Below, piece after piece: positions 35,613 through 48,150 of a stretch of DNA of 64,000 nucleotides. Within the stretch, counting starts at the first letter, position 1. Each line of letters starts with the position of its first letter. The DNA is from Eulemur rufifrons. Lineage: Eukaryota > Chordata > Mammalia > Primates > Lemuridae. The notes beneath the pieces are model-generated. The model did no database searches. It saw only the letters and a list, made by a program, of their open reading frames with translations, and was not told the origin of the DNA. The position numbers were made by a program, and so were the translations under genes. The stretch is from NCBI RefSeq assembly GCF_041146395.1, contig NC_091000.1:16506501-16570500 (forward strand), given 5' to 3'.

Positions 35613-38385
35613 ATGACCAAATGTTAATGTCTATTAAAAAGCTGGTGGTAGATGCATATAGTTATTTATTTCATTTTCTGCTTTCTTCTGTATATTGGAA
35701 ATATTTTATAATAAAAAGTATTTAAATTTTTAAAAAACTGAGAAGAAATGGAAATTATGTGAACAAAGGCACAGAAGTAGGAATGAATGCAATCTGGTGG
35801 CTTTCATCTGATTTGATCTAATCAAAGTGAGTGTGGCAGGGAACAGCAAAAAATGAGGTTCAATGTAAGAATGCAGGTGAACAGGAATCTCACCCCAGTT
35901 AACTGCTGTCTTTCACACTTCTTTTTAAGTGAGGCTAAAGAACTCAAACTCTTCTTTCCCCGTATACTCATAATTCATTTGTTAAATTTTGAATTTCTGT
36001 ATTTGTGGAGAAAAATTATTAACATTAATCAAATTAAAATCAGATGGAGGAGGGAAACATTTAATACTACTTTATGGGGAAATGGACAGCTTAAATAAAA
36101 ACACTTGTTATGTGAAATTAAATCAATGGTTATCAAGGAGGGTTTATTAATGCGGCTACTTCTCAGTTGGATACACTCTAAGTTACCCAGATCCCTTTCC
36201 CCGTTCTAAAGGTATACATATTCTGAAGCAGCCTAAAATAGTGTCTAGTTGGACAAATGTATGGAATGGCATAGAGCCCTTGGAATTATAGTCAGTATTA
36301 CATTCATTGCATAAAACGAAAAATAAATCATATGTAAATTTACACTGTGTTGGAAGTCTTTTGTTGATAAAAGGAAAAAGGACAAAATGTAATAATCACA
36401 GCAAGCTGACTTGCAATGCCCTGGAGAGTATAGAGAAGGGCATTCTTCACCCTGCTTTGTGTATTTCACATCACTGTGTTAGCATCTTGTGGTATTAAAT
36501 AACTCAGAGTACTAAAGCTCTCAGAAAACATTCACTGTATCTTCAATGCACTCTACATAATGCATTCAGCACCCTACAGACATGCCATTAAATCACAGTA
36601 ATAGGAAAACAACAACGGATGCTTGCCTGAAACACAGGACTTCTGCAACTGGGGATGAGACAATTTTTAGGCCCTTCCTATATAAAGTTATATAGATTAG
36701 CTATATTAGAACCTATGTTAAAATAGAGGCTACAATTGTGGCTATCTATTGAGCAAAGGGGGTCACAAATCCATCATCAGAGACATTCAAAAAGGGGGAT
36801 TGATGAAAAGTGTTATCAAGTGACATATAATTAGTACATATCTGGTACACATTTTGCTGTGTTTAATAGTCATTTGGGACACATTAACCATTTCCCTGCA
36901 TTTTCCTTATAGTCATCTAAGTCTGAGCTGAATCTCATTAAATGCTCTAATTCTCATCAGTATCTTCATACACAATCATTTCTCCTTCTGTTAGACTTTC
37001 TGAGTTTGCCTTTATTAAATTTTTAGACTATCTCAAGGAATAAAACTTCTTCCAGTTATTATGGGATTTCTCCATTCATTTGGTTTTCCTCTGACCAATA
37101 ATTAAATAATAAAAACTTTAAAAAGAAGAATCTTTACTTCTTATTCTATTCTACCTTGCTTACCAAGTTCTGGTGTTTTCTAGCCATCATTTATTTTCCT
37201 TCTTCCTTATATTTACAATCTTCAGAGATACATACGAATGAATCCCTAATAAGTTCTTTCAGCTGATGTGTTTAGCTATTTTTTGTTTCATTGTTATTTA
37301 AATGTAGCCTCCAGAAATATACATTTAAGTGCAGTATTCCAGAGATGGTCTAACAAGTCATGTTACATGACATGAGTGTTTTCCTGATTGCTGAAACGGA
37401 TATTGTGTACTCAGCGCAGCAGAGGACCAAAGTTTCCCCAATCGTCTCTCCTTCTTCAATCCCAGGCTCCCTTCAACTTGCTCTATGGCTTGTATCCTTG
37501 TTTTAAATGATAATTCCTTGAACATGTAATCTTCATATTCAATGCTTGTTTTTTTCTTATACTTTTCTAATATTTATGCTTATTTTCTTATCTTTTTATT
37601 AAGTCCTGAACCCCCACCTCCTTTTTAACAGCTCTGTATTTGTTAAGATTGAGTCAGATATTTTACTAATCTTGGCATTGTTAAGATTCAGATTTTGGAG
37701 CATTCTCTGGGGCCTGAACAGGAGATAATCTAGAAATTATGTACATTTAAGTGAAAATAATATATATATATATGTATCTAAATTAAGATACAGAATTTGG
37801 ATTTCATACTAGGAAATGTTTTCCATGTCTTTGTGTCTTGTTTCTTGATGGATCTATCCTTCAAGCAAAGGGATGATGTAGGAGTTTTGAGATTTTAAGA
37901 TGTGTAAATAGTCAAGCAATATCTTTCCAACAGCCAGAAGACCTTTAAATTCAGTCTCCTTGGAAATCTGACATCTTTAGCAGCCATTTTTTAGATATGT
38001 TTTCTCTATATAATGCTGAAATAAATATGTTTTTACATAAAGGTAGGTAGTCATCATTCATTAATCCATCTAATTATTAGTTAGTATGCCACATTGGAAA
38101 GTCTAGTTTAAGAGGGAGTTTGAGATGGTACATTTTTGATATTAAGGAATGAAAGTTCATTTTTAAATTGCCATAAAAAGTGGCATTTTAGTGATAAACT
38201 TCTATTTTTGTTCTTATACTAAAGTAGCATGACCTACGTTATTACAAAAATTACAGAGAAAAACACTTGGAAAAGCCAGCTAGGAAACTTCCATTAACAT
38301 TCAATAATAAAATCCCTCTGGTCTCATTCAGATCCATGTCTACAATAACAATAACCTTCATAAATATTTGCCTATATTTCCTAAT
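35613..38385. other. Unassigned; possible L1 3' tail at 35650-35745
   Basis: 'tctgtatattggaaatattt' followed by 'tataataaaaagta' could be the extreme 3' end of an old L1. The remainder is AT-rich with a short (TA)n near 37760 and shows no gene. Confidence 0.4.
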
Positions 38386-38389
38386 TTGT

Positions 38390-38750
38390 ATTTCTAGCCC
38401 AGATCTGTCCTCCAGGCTCCAGGCTGTATGGGTATTTGACAGCACCACATGCATGTCTCAAAGGAACCTCACATTCCACATGGTCAAGGCTGAACTCAAG
38501 GTCACCCTCCCCACACGTGGTCCTCCTCCAGGGTTCTCCATCGCAGTGGACAGCGCCACCACCTAATCAATGGTGCAAGCCAGAGCCTAGGAGTCATCCT
38601 GGCATCTTCCCTCTTTTCTCCATATCTATCTAATGAATCACTCGGTTCTGTTGATTTGTGTCTCCTAAATAACTTTCAAATCTGTTCCTTTCTGTCCATC
38701 ATCACTTTCATCTACTCAAACCACAGCCACCATCATTTCTTCTTATCAGT
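38390..38750 (+). mobile_element. L2, 5' portion of a nested copy
   Basis: 'gagcctaggagtcatcctgg', 'catcttccctcttttctcc' and 'cactcggttctgttgattt' fit L2 upstream sequence. The L2 resumes at about 38870-38930 and again at 39723, after two inserted elements. The edge at 38390 is approximate. Confidence 0.55.
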
Positions 38751-38751
38751 A

Positions 38752-38868
38752 GGCATGACTAACCATCTAGGTTTGCCCAGAAATAAGGGGGTTCTCAGGA
38801 GGTGGGACTTTCAGTTTTAAACTGCAACAATCCTGGCCAAACCAAGATGAGTTGGTCACGCTAATTAT
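38752..38868 (+). mobile_element. hAT-like (MER63-type) DNA element fragment
   Basis: 'gaggtgggactttcagtttt', 'aatcctggccaaaccaag' and 'atgagttggtcacgcta' resemble one end of a MER63-type element. It splits the L2: 'ttccacttttgccttcctgc' after it is again L2-like. Confidence 0.45.
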
Positions 38869-38934
38869 TGACCTTCCTCCTTCCACTTTTGCCTTCCTGC
38901 AATCCTTCACTATGCCAAAGTGATTCATTTAAAA

Positions 38935-39715
38935 TTAAAATTAAAAACATGAGATATCACTTCACACCTGTTAGAAAGTCTAAAATTAAGACTGACTATA
39001 GCAAGTGTTGGTGAGGATACAGTGGAACTGAAACTGTCATACACCAGTTAGGGGATATAAAATGTACTTTGGAATAAAAAAAATGTAGTTTGGAACATAA
39101 AATCGCTTTGGAGAACTATTTGGCAGTTTGTTTCAGAGTTAAATATACACTGACCACTTACCATCCACTTTTATATTTATTTACCCAAGAAAATAATACT
39201 ACAAAAACAAATGTTCATAGTGGTCTTATTCATGATAGCCCAAGAGTGAGAACAACACAAATGTCCATCGACACATTAATGGATAAACATACTGAGATTT
39301 ACCAAAGAATTGAATACTACTCAGCAAAAATTAAAAGAAAAACATTACTGATATAGGCAACAACACGGATGAATCTCAAAAACATGCCGAGTGAAAGAAG
39401 CCAGATATAAGATTACATACAGTAAGATTCCACTACATTAAGTTATAGAATAGGCAAAAACAGGATATACAGTGACAGAAAGCAGATCAGCGGCTTCCTG
39501 AGGCTGGAGAGGTGTCACTGGGACTGGAAAGGGGCATGAGAGAACTTTCTGGAATGATAGAAACATTTATATCTTGATTTTCATGGTGGTTACAAACATA
39601 GATTCGTCAAAGCTCATCAAACTGTATACTTACAGTGGATACATTTTATTGTCTATAACTATTTGGGGATTTTAAAAAATAAAAATAAATAATTTTTAAA
39701 AATCCCAAAGAACAA
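38935..39715 (+). mobile_element. Old L1 (L1M-type), ORF2 end and 3' UTR
   Basis: 'catgagatatcacttcacac', 'ttggtgaggatacagtgg', 'ggagaactatttggcag', 'gtccatcgacacattaatgg' and 'gaatactactcagcaaaa' mark the end of ORF2. 'ctgaggctggagaggtg' and 'tcatggtggttacaaac' mark the 3' UTR. The 88-codon frame 39090-39356 is a decayed ORF2 segment. It inserted into the L2 at 38390-40306. Confidence 0.85.
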
Positions 39716-39722
39716 AAAACCC

Positions 39723-40306
39723 ATAAACCTGATCATGTCACCCTCCTGTTTAAAATACTTCAAAGGCTTTTCATTATTTTTGGAATAAACACCAACATCT
39801 CACCATCTGGCCCTGCCTGCCTCCTCTGCTCCCATCTCAGGCCACTCCCCCCACACTTTCTATGATCCAAATCCGATTCCACCGGCCTTTTTTTTTTTGG
39901 CGTCCTTCATTGCAGCTCCTACCTCAGCGCCCCTGTACATGCTTCTCCTTCTGCCTGGGATGCTCCTCCAACCTGGTTCTTCACAGTTGGTTAAAACCTA
40001 CAGATTCTTCAAATAGAAACAAAACTGCCACTTCCTCAGGGACGCCCTCCCTGACCTCACAGATTGCATTGTGTCTGCCTATGATATACTCCTATCTCCT
40101 ATGCAATAGAAGTGTCTTTATAGCACTTAATTGCAATTTGTAATTATATATTTGTGGGATATTTTGACTGTCTACCTTCCCATTACACCTTAAGCACCAT
40201 GAGGTTAAGACTGTGTCTATGCTACTCACAATCCCCAGAACTTTACATAGTGCTGGGTTTAGAGTAAACGCAATAAATATTTGCTAATTGAATGAATGCT
40301 TAATTA
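39723..40306 (+). mobile_element. L2, 3' portion of the nested copy
   Basis: 'cctgatcatgtcaccctcct', 'caccatctggccctgcctgc', 'gcctgggatgctcctccaac', 'gacgccctccctgacctcac' and 'taaacgcaataaatatttgc' with 'attgaatgaatg' form a well-preserved L2 3' part. Same orientation as the L2 at 38390, as expected if one copy was split. Confidence 0.85.
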
Positions 40307-40540
40307 CCAGTGATAGCCATTGCTCCTACATTACAATAGAATGGTATCCCAAACAGTCTTGTTATTTAAATTCAAATTGATTAGTGATGAATTTCAGTTT
40401 CCAAACAATTTTACACCTATGCAAACCTCACATTAACTTTTTTTCCACCAAAACCAAGCATTGATTTGGATATCTAGTTGTCTATAAGTTCCCAGAACAT
40501 TGAAAATTTATAAAAATCAGCCATAGAATTGACAAAATCA

Positions 40541-40880
<340 letters not shown>

Positions 40881-40893
40881 AGAATTCACAAAG

Positions 40894-41995
40894 TTACATT
40901 ATTGCTACATTGTTAATTATTTTTATAACTTGAATTGTTAAATAAAACATCTATTTCTACTATAATTCACTGAAATTTGTCTTTGCCAATATAATCTCAG
41001 ATGCAGTTTACTTATTAAAAATCAAATATGTTCTTACATAGCACACTCTTTTAATAAGGAAGAAATATCTAAGTTGTTATAGGACCAATTCAACAGAACC
41101 ATTATACCCTGTTAGGAAATCATCTCACAAAAGCTTTTAATGACACTAAACCTGAGTAACCTTTTGAACACATTACAGTTAATAGTTATAAAATATTTCC
41201 TGTGGATCTTTCTTTATGTTTTATTGCTAGTTATTCTCGGAAAAGTGAAATGTTTTTCTCTACAAATTTGCAAACTATCAGAATAATGAAAGTAAAATAT
41301 TTTGAACTAATAATAAAGGGTATTGTCTGAAATCTTGTGGACATGTAAATGACCCTGCTACTTAGTCTACAAAACTGAATAAAAATTGCTACCTCTGCTA
41401 TGAATGATGGTGGTTGACCATAATCTCTTGTCAAAATACTTGATATGGCAAAAACAAATTCATCTTATGTTGGTGAAGGTGAAACCAGTCTTTGTTGAAT
41501 TAATGTTGGTCAGTAAGTTACTCATAATGAGTAGGGTTTGCTTTCAGGAAAAATGTTGCCACTGTAGATGAACATAAATGTCTCCTTTTCCCCAGGAAAC
41601 ATAACAACAACAAACATAACAAGAAATAATCTATGCTTTCATTTTTCATCTTAGTTGCCAGAAAACTCGAGCCAAATTCAGGTCCTAAATTTCCTGTTCT
41701 TTTCAGGAGCCCAGGAGCATTTATTCTTATGGGTCACTTTTATTTTCTTATACCCCATGTTAAAAATCTATTTTTCAATTATTAGATAGACATGATAAAT
41801 TTCTATAGAAGATTTAATCCATTATTAACTTAGCAAAAAATATTAAACAGCATGCTAGTATACTTTTGGATATTTGCAAGTCATCAATGAACTGATCTCT
41901 TAATGAGCTAGTATAGGAGGTGGACTTTGGCTATCTGCCTGAGCCTTGAGCCAAAGCTTAAGTCTGCTTACAATACTAAACAAAAGCTTTGAAAA
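40894..41995. other. Unassigned
   Basis: AT-rich sequence with no gene and no repeat I can name. Confidence 0.5.
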
Positions 41996-41999
41996 TGAT

Positions 42000-42487
42000 T
42001 AACACCCAGCTTAACAGAAAGTAGTTCTGCTTTCTTTAATAGGACATGGCAACCACTGGAGCAGGGGTCCGCGGCCCCAAAGCCAAGACAAACTGGATAC
42101 TGCAAGACAAAGCCCGAAGTTGACCGCTCATAGACCTTTTGCCTCATCTTAATGCTAAAACTCATGTCCAAGGGTGGAGATTTAACATGCTAATGAGACA
42201 TGCTATGTATGAAGACACATGATCACCAGATTGGCCAGCTGCCAACAAAACTCTGCTTCTACATGCTGTGAGGTCAATGCTAGTGTCAAACTTTCTCTCT
42301 CTAGGTTTTAAAAGTTCCCCAGCCGTTTGTTGGGAGAACCAGTCTGGTTGCTCCTTAAGCAGCCCTGTCTCCCTTTGTTGGAGCAAAAGCCTCCCTCCCC
42401 CATAAAGCCTTGCCTGTATAAATTCTCGTTTTGGTCTTGTGCCGATTTCTATTGACCTGGGGATCAAGAACTGGGAAGTCAGTAACA
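42000..42487 (+). mobile_element. ERV1-type solo LTR
   Basis: The 3' end is characteristic: 'cccataaagccttgcctgta', 'taaattctcgttttggtctt', 'gtgccgatttctattgac' and a terminus '...gtcagtaaca'. The body includes 'ggtccgcggccccaaagcc' and 'ttttaaaagttccccagcc'. No gag, pol or env sequence follows, so it appears solo. The left edge is uncertain, and no target-site duplication was identified. The 133-codon minus-strand frame 42162-42563 overlaps it and is not a gene. 'cataaa' and 'tataaatt' are the probable TATA and poly(A) region; their roles were not separated. Confidence 0.65.
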
Positions 42488-42489
42488 CT

Positions 42490-42605
42490 GAGATCACCTG
42501 GAGGGCAGGGACTGCCTTCCTTGCTCTTGTATTTGTACACACCACAAGGTTAACCAAGCACATCCCTTGAATGTTGGAGGGGCTCCATAATTGTTGGTCA
42601 AAATG
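42490..42605 (+). mobile_element. L2-like 3' end
   Basis: 'ggagggcagggactgccttc' then 'cttgaatgttggaggggctc' and 'cataattgttggtcaaaatg' fit a worn L2 terminus directly after the LTR. The LTR may have inserted into this L2. Confidence 0.5.
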
Positions 42606-44490
42606 AGTGAAATTATTTAAGAAAATTTGGAAGTGATTTTATAATCTGTCTTCTAGTTGGAGCCAAAAAAGAGCCATCATCTATACTATATTTATGCTTT
42701 CTGATTTAGCTAACAAATCCAGGTGGAAGCTGAATATTTAAAATGAGAAGGTAATTGGCCTCAACAGAAGGAAAACAAAAATGATTTTCAGAACTTTAAA
42801 TTAAATTTAAAATTAACTGTATTACAGTGATTGAGTGTGGAATCAAGGCCCTAAAAAGACCTGTTGTAGTGAATGGATATACATTATGCTTTTGAAACCT
42901 AGACTACATCATCCTCCCTACTGGACATCAAAATCAACATGAGAACAACAACATTTCTCTGATTTTTATTTAGCGAACTGCTTGAAGTGCTTTTAATAAA
43001 AATTGTAGATGATCACAAGTATCAGAATACAGAACGTTCATACGCTTGGTCTTAAAATTCTGCAACTTGGGCCCATATTAAAATGAATTCTAACTCTACT
43101 GGTCAAATGCCTCTCTTGTTTTTACTGGCAATTGTCAGTAATTGCCTACTTTTATTAATTTTTTATCTTATAATTACTTGTTTAGTTTTATTGGAACTTT
43201 ATGGAATCATGAAAACATATTCTTAACTCATCAATCAGCTATAGATTCCCACTTACCTCCCCCCCAACCCATTTTTAGTTCTGACCTGAAAACCAAGGCC
43301 TCTCCTCCAAATATGCAAAAAGAATAAAGCCATTTCCATCAGACCTGGAAAATATTAGACGCAGATTTTAACCTTGGTACTTACATACAGTTCACTCCTA
43401 TGGATTAGCAGTCACAGTCAGGCACAAGTTAATAGAGAGCAAGGATCTATTCTCCTGTTTTCCAAACATTTCTGGAGAGAGATGAATTTTCAGATTCCAA
43501 ATTTATATGGAAGTCAGGATGATTCTCTCTCTCTCTCTGGGTGTTAATTATTCATTGAAAAGCTTTTTAAAGACACAGTTCAATATTTCTTTACTGACTC
43601 ACTGTTAATAAAATTTCAAGTTGTAATTAGAGTCCTTGATTCCTTATAGCACTGTTTTATTTCTAGATCACTTTAAAGTGATATAAGCAGTTTTCTGGAA
43701 ATGTGAAAATGCACTTTTCCTTTACCTTAAGGTACTGTCACTACCAACCATGAGCATGTCTTGCCTAGTCGTTAGACCTGTGCTCTTGCCAGGTTGATGT
43801 TGTACTATTCACTTGCTCATCTCAACATTTGCCTAGGTTTAGGTGGGAATAGCAGCTAGTATAACAAAGAAACCAGGAATAGTTGGCCCTGAATTTGAAG
43901 TTAAAATGTGTCCTTTGCTGAAACTGTATAGAAACAGCCAAGTTTGATTACAGAGGAGTCCTCACGTATAGCAAGTCTAAAATTTCATTAAGTATTGTTT
44001 GGGATGCTGTTAATGTTATTACTGTAATACAAACATCAAAGAAAATCAGATCACACACTCAGGGAAATCATTCCCTGCTGGAAATCCTGTTAGCTGACTT
44101 CAATTATGCTGTGCTTTTCCTCATTCAGAAGGCTGTGTCAGCCTCATTATCTGATCTCTAAATCGCTGCTTAATGAAAGTGCACACATTTGAAACTCATC
44201 AAATTAAGCAAAATAAAATTTGAATCTTGTGCTTGCTTGAGCTCAGATCACAGCAATATCAAAATTATTCTGATTGCTAGAAGTGTGTCTACAGACAGGA
44301 GTTAGGGAGATAAATACGTAGGATTGAATCAGAATTCAAAAGAGAGCCTTTCTGAAGGGAAGGCTTATAGGGCTCCTGAGTGGATATTTCTTTCAGGATT
44401 AGCATCTCTTTTTAAAAAGTGCAACTCAAGATTTGTTAAATTCCCTCCATCATATTTTCTGAGAGGAAAACACAAGCATACAATACATGC
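42606..44490. other. Unassigned
   Basis: No gene or named repeat. A short (TC)n occurs at about 43525-43538. Confidence 0.5.
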
Positions 44491-44494
44491 ATCC

Positions 44495-44900
44495 TTTTTT
44501 TGTTTTCACTTTTATTATGACAAATATTAAACATATAGAAAAGTAGAAAGACTAGCATGATAAACACATACCCAACACCTTTAAATAATAATTGTTATCA
44601 TTGTGGCATATTGGTTTCATAAATTTAAAGCATTTTAAAATAAATCATGGAAATCATGACCTTTCACTCCTAAGTACTACAATACGCATCCCTTAAAAAC
44701 CAGGATAGTTTCCTAAAATTTACAATTTCATTATCACACCTTATGAAAGTAACAATTATTCCTTATTAGCATTTAATTTCCAGATAATATTCAACTTCCC
44801 TCCATTGTCCTTAAGAAGTCCTTTAGAGTAGTTTATTCAAACCAGGAAATGCATTTACTCTTAAATATCACAAGTCTGGCCTTAACTTAAATGTATTTGT
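44495..44900 (-). mobile_element. Old L1 3' UTR, antisense
   Basis: 'attaaacatatagaaaagta', 'gaaagactagcatgataaac', 'acatacccaacacctttaa', 'cctttcactcctaagtacta', 'caatacgcatcccttaaaa' and 'ttccttattagcatttaatt' follow a recognised order of an old antisense L1 3' UTR. No coding capacity. Confidence 0.6.
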
Positions 44901-46208
44901 AAGTTTCTTTATAAATTTTAAGGGTGCATTTGTAACTTTAATTGTACTTAAAATGTGGCCAAAGAAAGAAATTCACCTCATTCTATTTCAGGCATTCTTA
45001 GTTTGGATGTATCCAACATTTCCTAGAATTTAATTCAAAATGCTTTTGCCCACTTTGTTTTAATTTCTATGAAATTGTTATAAGAATCCAAACATGAGTG
45101 GAAATATTTCCCACTGCTCAACAAATGGGAAGACTCATTATCTCACTATCTCAAAATTACAACACACGTAGAAACAAATGTCAAGAGTAAAACAGCTTGA
45201 ATGTTAAAACATAATAATCAACCCTATCACTCTAATATATGCAAAATGTTGATCATGAAAGTAACTTGATTAACTCAGTAAGTCTTGTATAGGTCCTACT
45301 AATTTTATTGGCAGTTACAGAAAGAATTTATAACACTCAGTCACTTTGTATTTCACTGAGAACTCATCAGGGAGGGCCAGCTGCTGGGTGGTGCCTCAGA
45401 TCTGTGGGGCACATGTATGCACATCTTGCCAGCCAGGGTTGGCCAGGGAGAAATCGGATATGTCACCCCACAGGCCCTTCCTAGTGGCCTCACAACATGG
45501 AACATGTGGATAACTTATTGGGAGAGGAGTCCAGAACATGTCTTGGTCTTTCATTCACTGGTATGGAACATCTGATCAAGGCAAACCTGAGAAAGTGCTA
45601 TGCAAGTGACAAAGTTTCTCATCCATGTTAACTAAGTCTTCATCACTGATCCACCAATTGTGTCAATAGTTTTGTATCCTGCAAGAATATATGTAACCAT
45701 ATGTTGCAAATGACACTAAAAAGGATATCCAAATTATAGTTTTAGCTAGTGAGATCTTTTATCTAGGTATAATAATGCACTGATGATACTGGCGACAATC
45801 AAAAAAAAAAAAGGATTTGCTGTTCATTTGTGCAAAATATGTACTTCTTCAAGAAAAGTCGTTTGCATTTTAAAGTGTTCTTAAACCAGGAAATCCTGCT
45901 GTGGTACTGTCCTGTGAGATGGCAGAACAATGATTTCCAAGCTTGAGTTCCTGATGATATTTTCTATATGTACCTCTAAAATTGAGAAAAACAGGGCAAC
46001 ATTGTGAGGTTTTTTTTATTAAGTTAAACTTATTAAATTTAAAGAACTAACCCTCTAGTCTGAGATTGTCTTTTTATTTGTGTGTGTGAGTTGGTGTTAA
46101 CATTTTTCTTCTTTCATGAAATGATGATAGCTGATAATAGCATTTTAATGGGGGCTCAGTAAAATTTAAAGTTTATAATTCCATGTAATTTTCATATTAA
46201 AAAGTATC
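44901..46208. other. Unassigned
   Basis: 45360-45620 is locally GC-richer, with no family recognised. A run of A lies at about 45801-45812. No gene is supported. Confidence 0.45.
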
Positions 46209-46209
46209 T

Positions 46210-46445
46210 GTGTTTTGGTTATCTATTGCTGTATCATGAACCACCCCAAGGGTTAGAATCCTTAAGCAATAATCACTTATTTGTCCATGATTTTGCAATT
46301 TGAAGTAGGGTCTGGTGGTGTCTCTGTTCCACATGGCAGTTGAGGGGCTCACCTGGGGCTGGAGGACTCATTCCTAAGGCTCCAAGGGGGAGTGCTGGCT
46401 GTCAGCAGGGATCTCAGGTAGGCCCCGGGATGGCCACTCCTCTAG
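46210..46445 (-). mobile_element. MLT1-type LTR fragment, antisense
   Basis: 'ggttatctattgctgtatca', 'tgaaccaccccaaggg', 'ataatcacttatttgtccat' and 'gattttgcaatttgaag' are the reverse complement of the MLT1 3' part. It is truncated at the far side. Confidence 0.65.
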
Positions 46446-46454
46446 ACAGATTGG

Positions 46455-46882
46455 TTGGTGTACATATGTGACAGAATTTGGGCTGATGAGATGTAAGGGA
46501 AAACTTATTGGGGTGAGGAAGAGTCTTTTAGGAAGAGTTTATTCACTCCTAAAAGTGATACAAAAGAACACTATCATTTTTTGTTCTGTTGAATGTCGCC
46601 ACATCTGTGGGTGATGCCTGAAACTCTGACAGCATCTTTAAACCATGTTGGAAATTAGACCAAGAATAAAATCAGCACACTGAGATTGGCAGCACGTAGA
46701 TGGAAGGAGGCTGGTCCTTGATGATGTTATGAGCTGCCTGAATGAACCATCCTTGGCAGCCACCCTACCTCTGAACCAGTTACATGAAATAAACGTTCTT
46801 CACCCTTTAAATCCATAGAGTCAGAGTTTTGTTTTGTTTTGTTTTTTTTCCTTTTACTTACAGCCCAAAACATTTTGGCTGA
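46455..46882 (+). mobile_element. LTR-like MER repeat, family not named
   Basis: 'gggctgatgagatgtaaggg', 'gggtgatgcctgaaactctg', 'ccttgatgatgttatgagc', 'acatgaaataaacgttcttc' and 'acttacagcccaaaacattt' show the order of a common mammalian repeat ending in a poly(A)-signal region. A (TTTTG)n stretch lies inside near 46830-46850. Confidence 0.5.
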
Positions 46883-47785
46883 TAATCCATATTTTGTTGT
46901 TTAAATAAACATTTGCATAAAGAACAATTAAGAAACTAAAGGAAACAAACAACAGGTGCCTAGAATGAGGCTAATTTTTCAATACCAAGTAACAGGAATG
47001 AATTAACATATGAGAGGTGCATTCCAAAGAAGGTTTTTCTTTTAAAGATGGTCCTTATTAACCATACCAAATAGTGTTGGATCATATTCCTCTTTAATTT
47101 CTTACAATCCTTCTGTTTGGTCTAGAAAAAATTCTCAGTTTAATACTAGAATGTCTTTAACATCTAATATTTTCTAGCCTAAATTTTTAACAAAGAGAGA
47201 GCAGGCCTCAAGCTCAAAGCCATAGGCAGACAATGGTATTAGCTAGAATTTAGTAATATCATTTTGCTTTAGTTAAACTTACCTTTATGATTACATTCTA
47301 TTAATGGCAAATGATATTGTATTTCTACATATGGTAACAATATAAAGTTTCTATTTTTAAAGTAAGAATTACTTAATTTAAAGATAAATGTCAAGTAAAT
47401 ATTAGTGCAGCTGGGGCATAGAGAAGACAAAAATTATGAAGTGGCCCAGGGATGCCTGAAGTTGGAGAATACTAACCTAGGATGTTTGATAAACTACTGG
47501 AGTAGAGAGGATACAAAAATCCTATATATACCATCACCACCTGGCTGAAATGTGACTTTCCAGTGAAATTATTTATGGGGATCTTTTTTATATGTCATCT
47601 CAGATGGATTTTCCAAGATGAATTAGCTCTGAAGATGGTACTCCCGCCATCTCCCCTGCACCTGCACAGCTGTATCCTTGTCATGGTCTTCATGGATCAA
47701 TCTGGATTTTGATGCCTCCATGACAAGGAAGTGGAGTGTCAAGCTCTTGCTTAGACTTTCTTTTTGTTATTATCAGCACTTCCCC
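46883..47785. other. Unassigned
   Basis: AT-rich sequence with no recognisable gene or repeat. Confidence 0.5.
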
Positions 47786-47789
47786 CTGC

Positions 47790-48150
47790 CTCTCACTCCC
47801 ACTCTCCCCCCTGTTCAAGCATTTATGAATTACAGACCTTTATGAATTCTGATCCCTTTGCAAGAAATGAGTCTCTCTACTCTACCCATCAAAGTCTTGT
47901 TCATCCTTCAAGGACCATCTCAAAAGTCACTTTGTGTTTGGAGCCTTCTCAGATATTGCTGCAGTAGAAATAAATCTCTTCTCCCATAGCACTCCTCTAA
48001 AGCTCTGATGGAAACATATTTTACAACCTGCCTTGTGGATTGAGTAGATAGGGAGCTCCTTGAGAATAAGGAATTTATTTCAATTGTCTCCTCTTATTAG
48101 CAAATACCTAAAAAGTATTTGTTACATTACATTGATCTAGAATCAAATCA
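47790..48150 (+). mobile_element. L2 3' region
   Basis: 'cttgttcatccttcaaggac', 'gtttggagccttctcagat', 'cccatagcactcctctaaag' and 'gggagctccttgagaataag' are in L2 order, ending near 'acctaaaaagtatttgtta'. The 67-codon frame at 47764-47967 is a by-product. Confidence 0.7.

Noticed and set aside
42162..42563. 133-codon minus-strand frame
   Set aside because: It lies antisense across the ERV1-type LTR and the L2 end.
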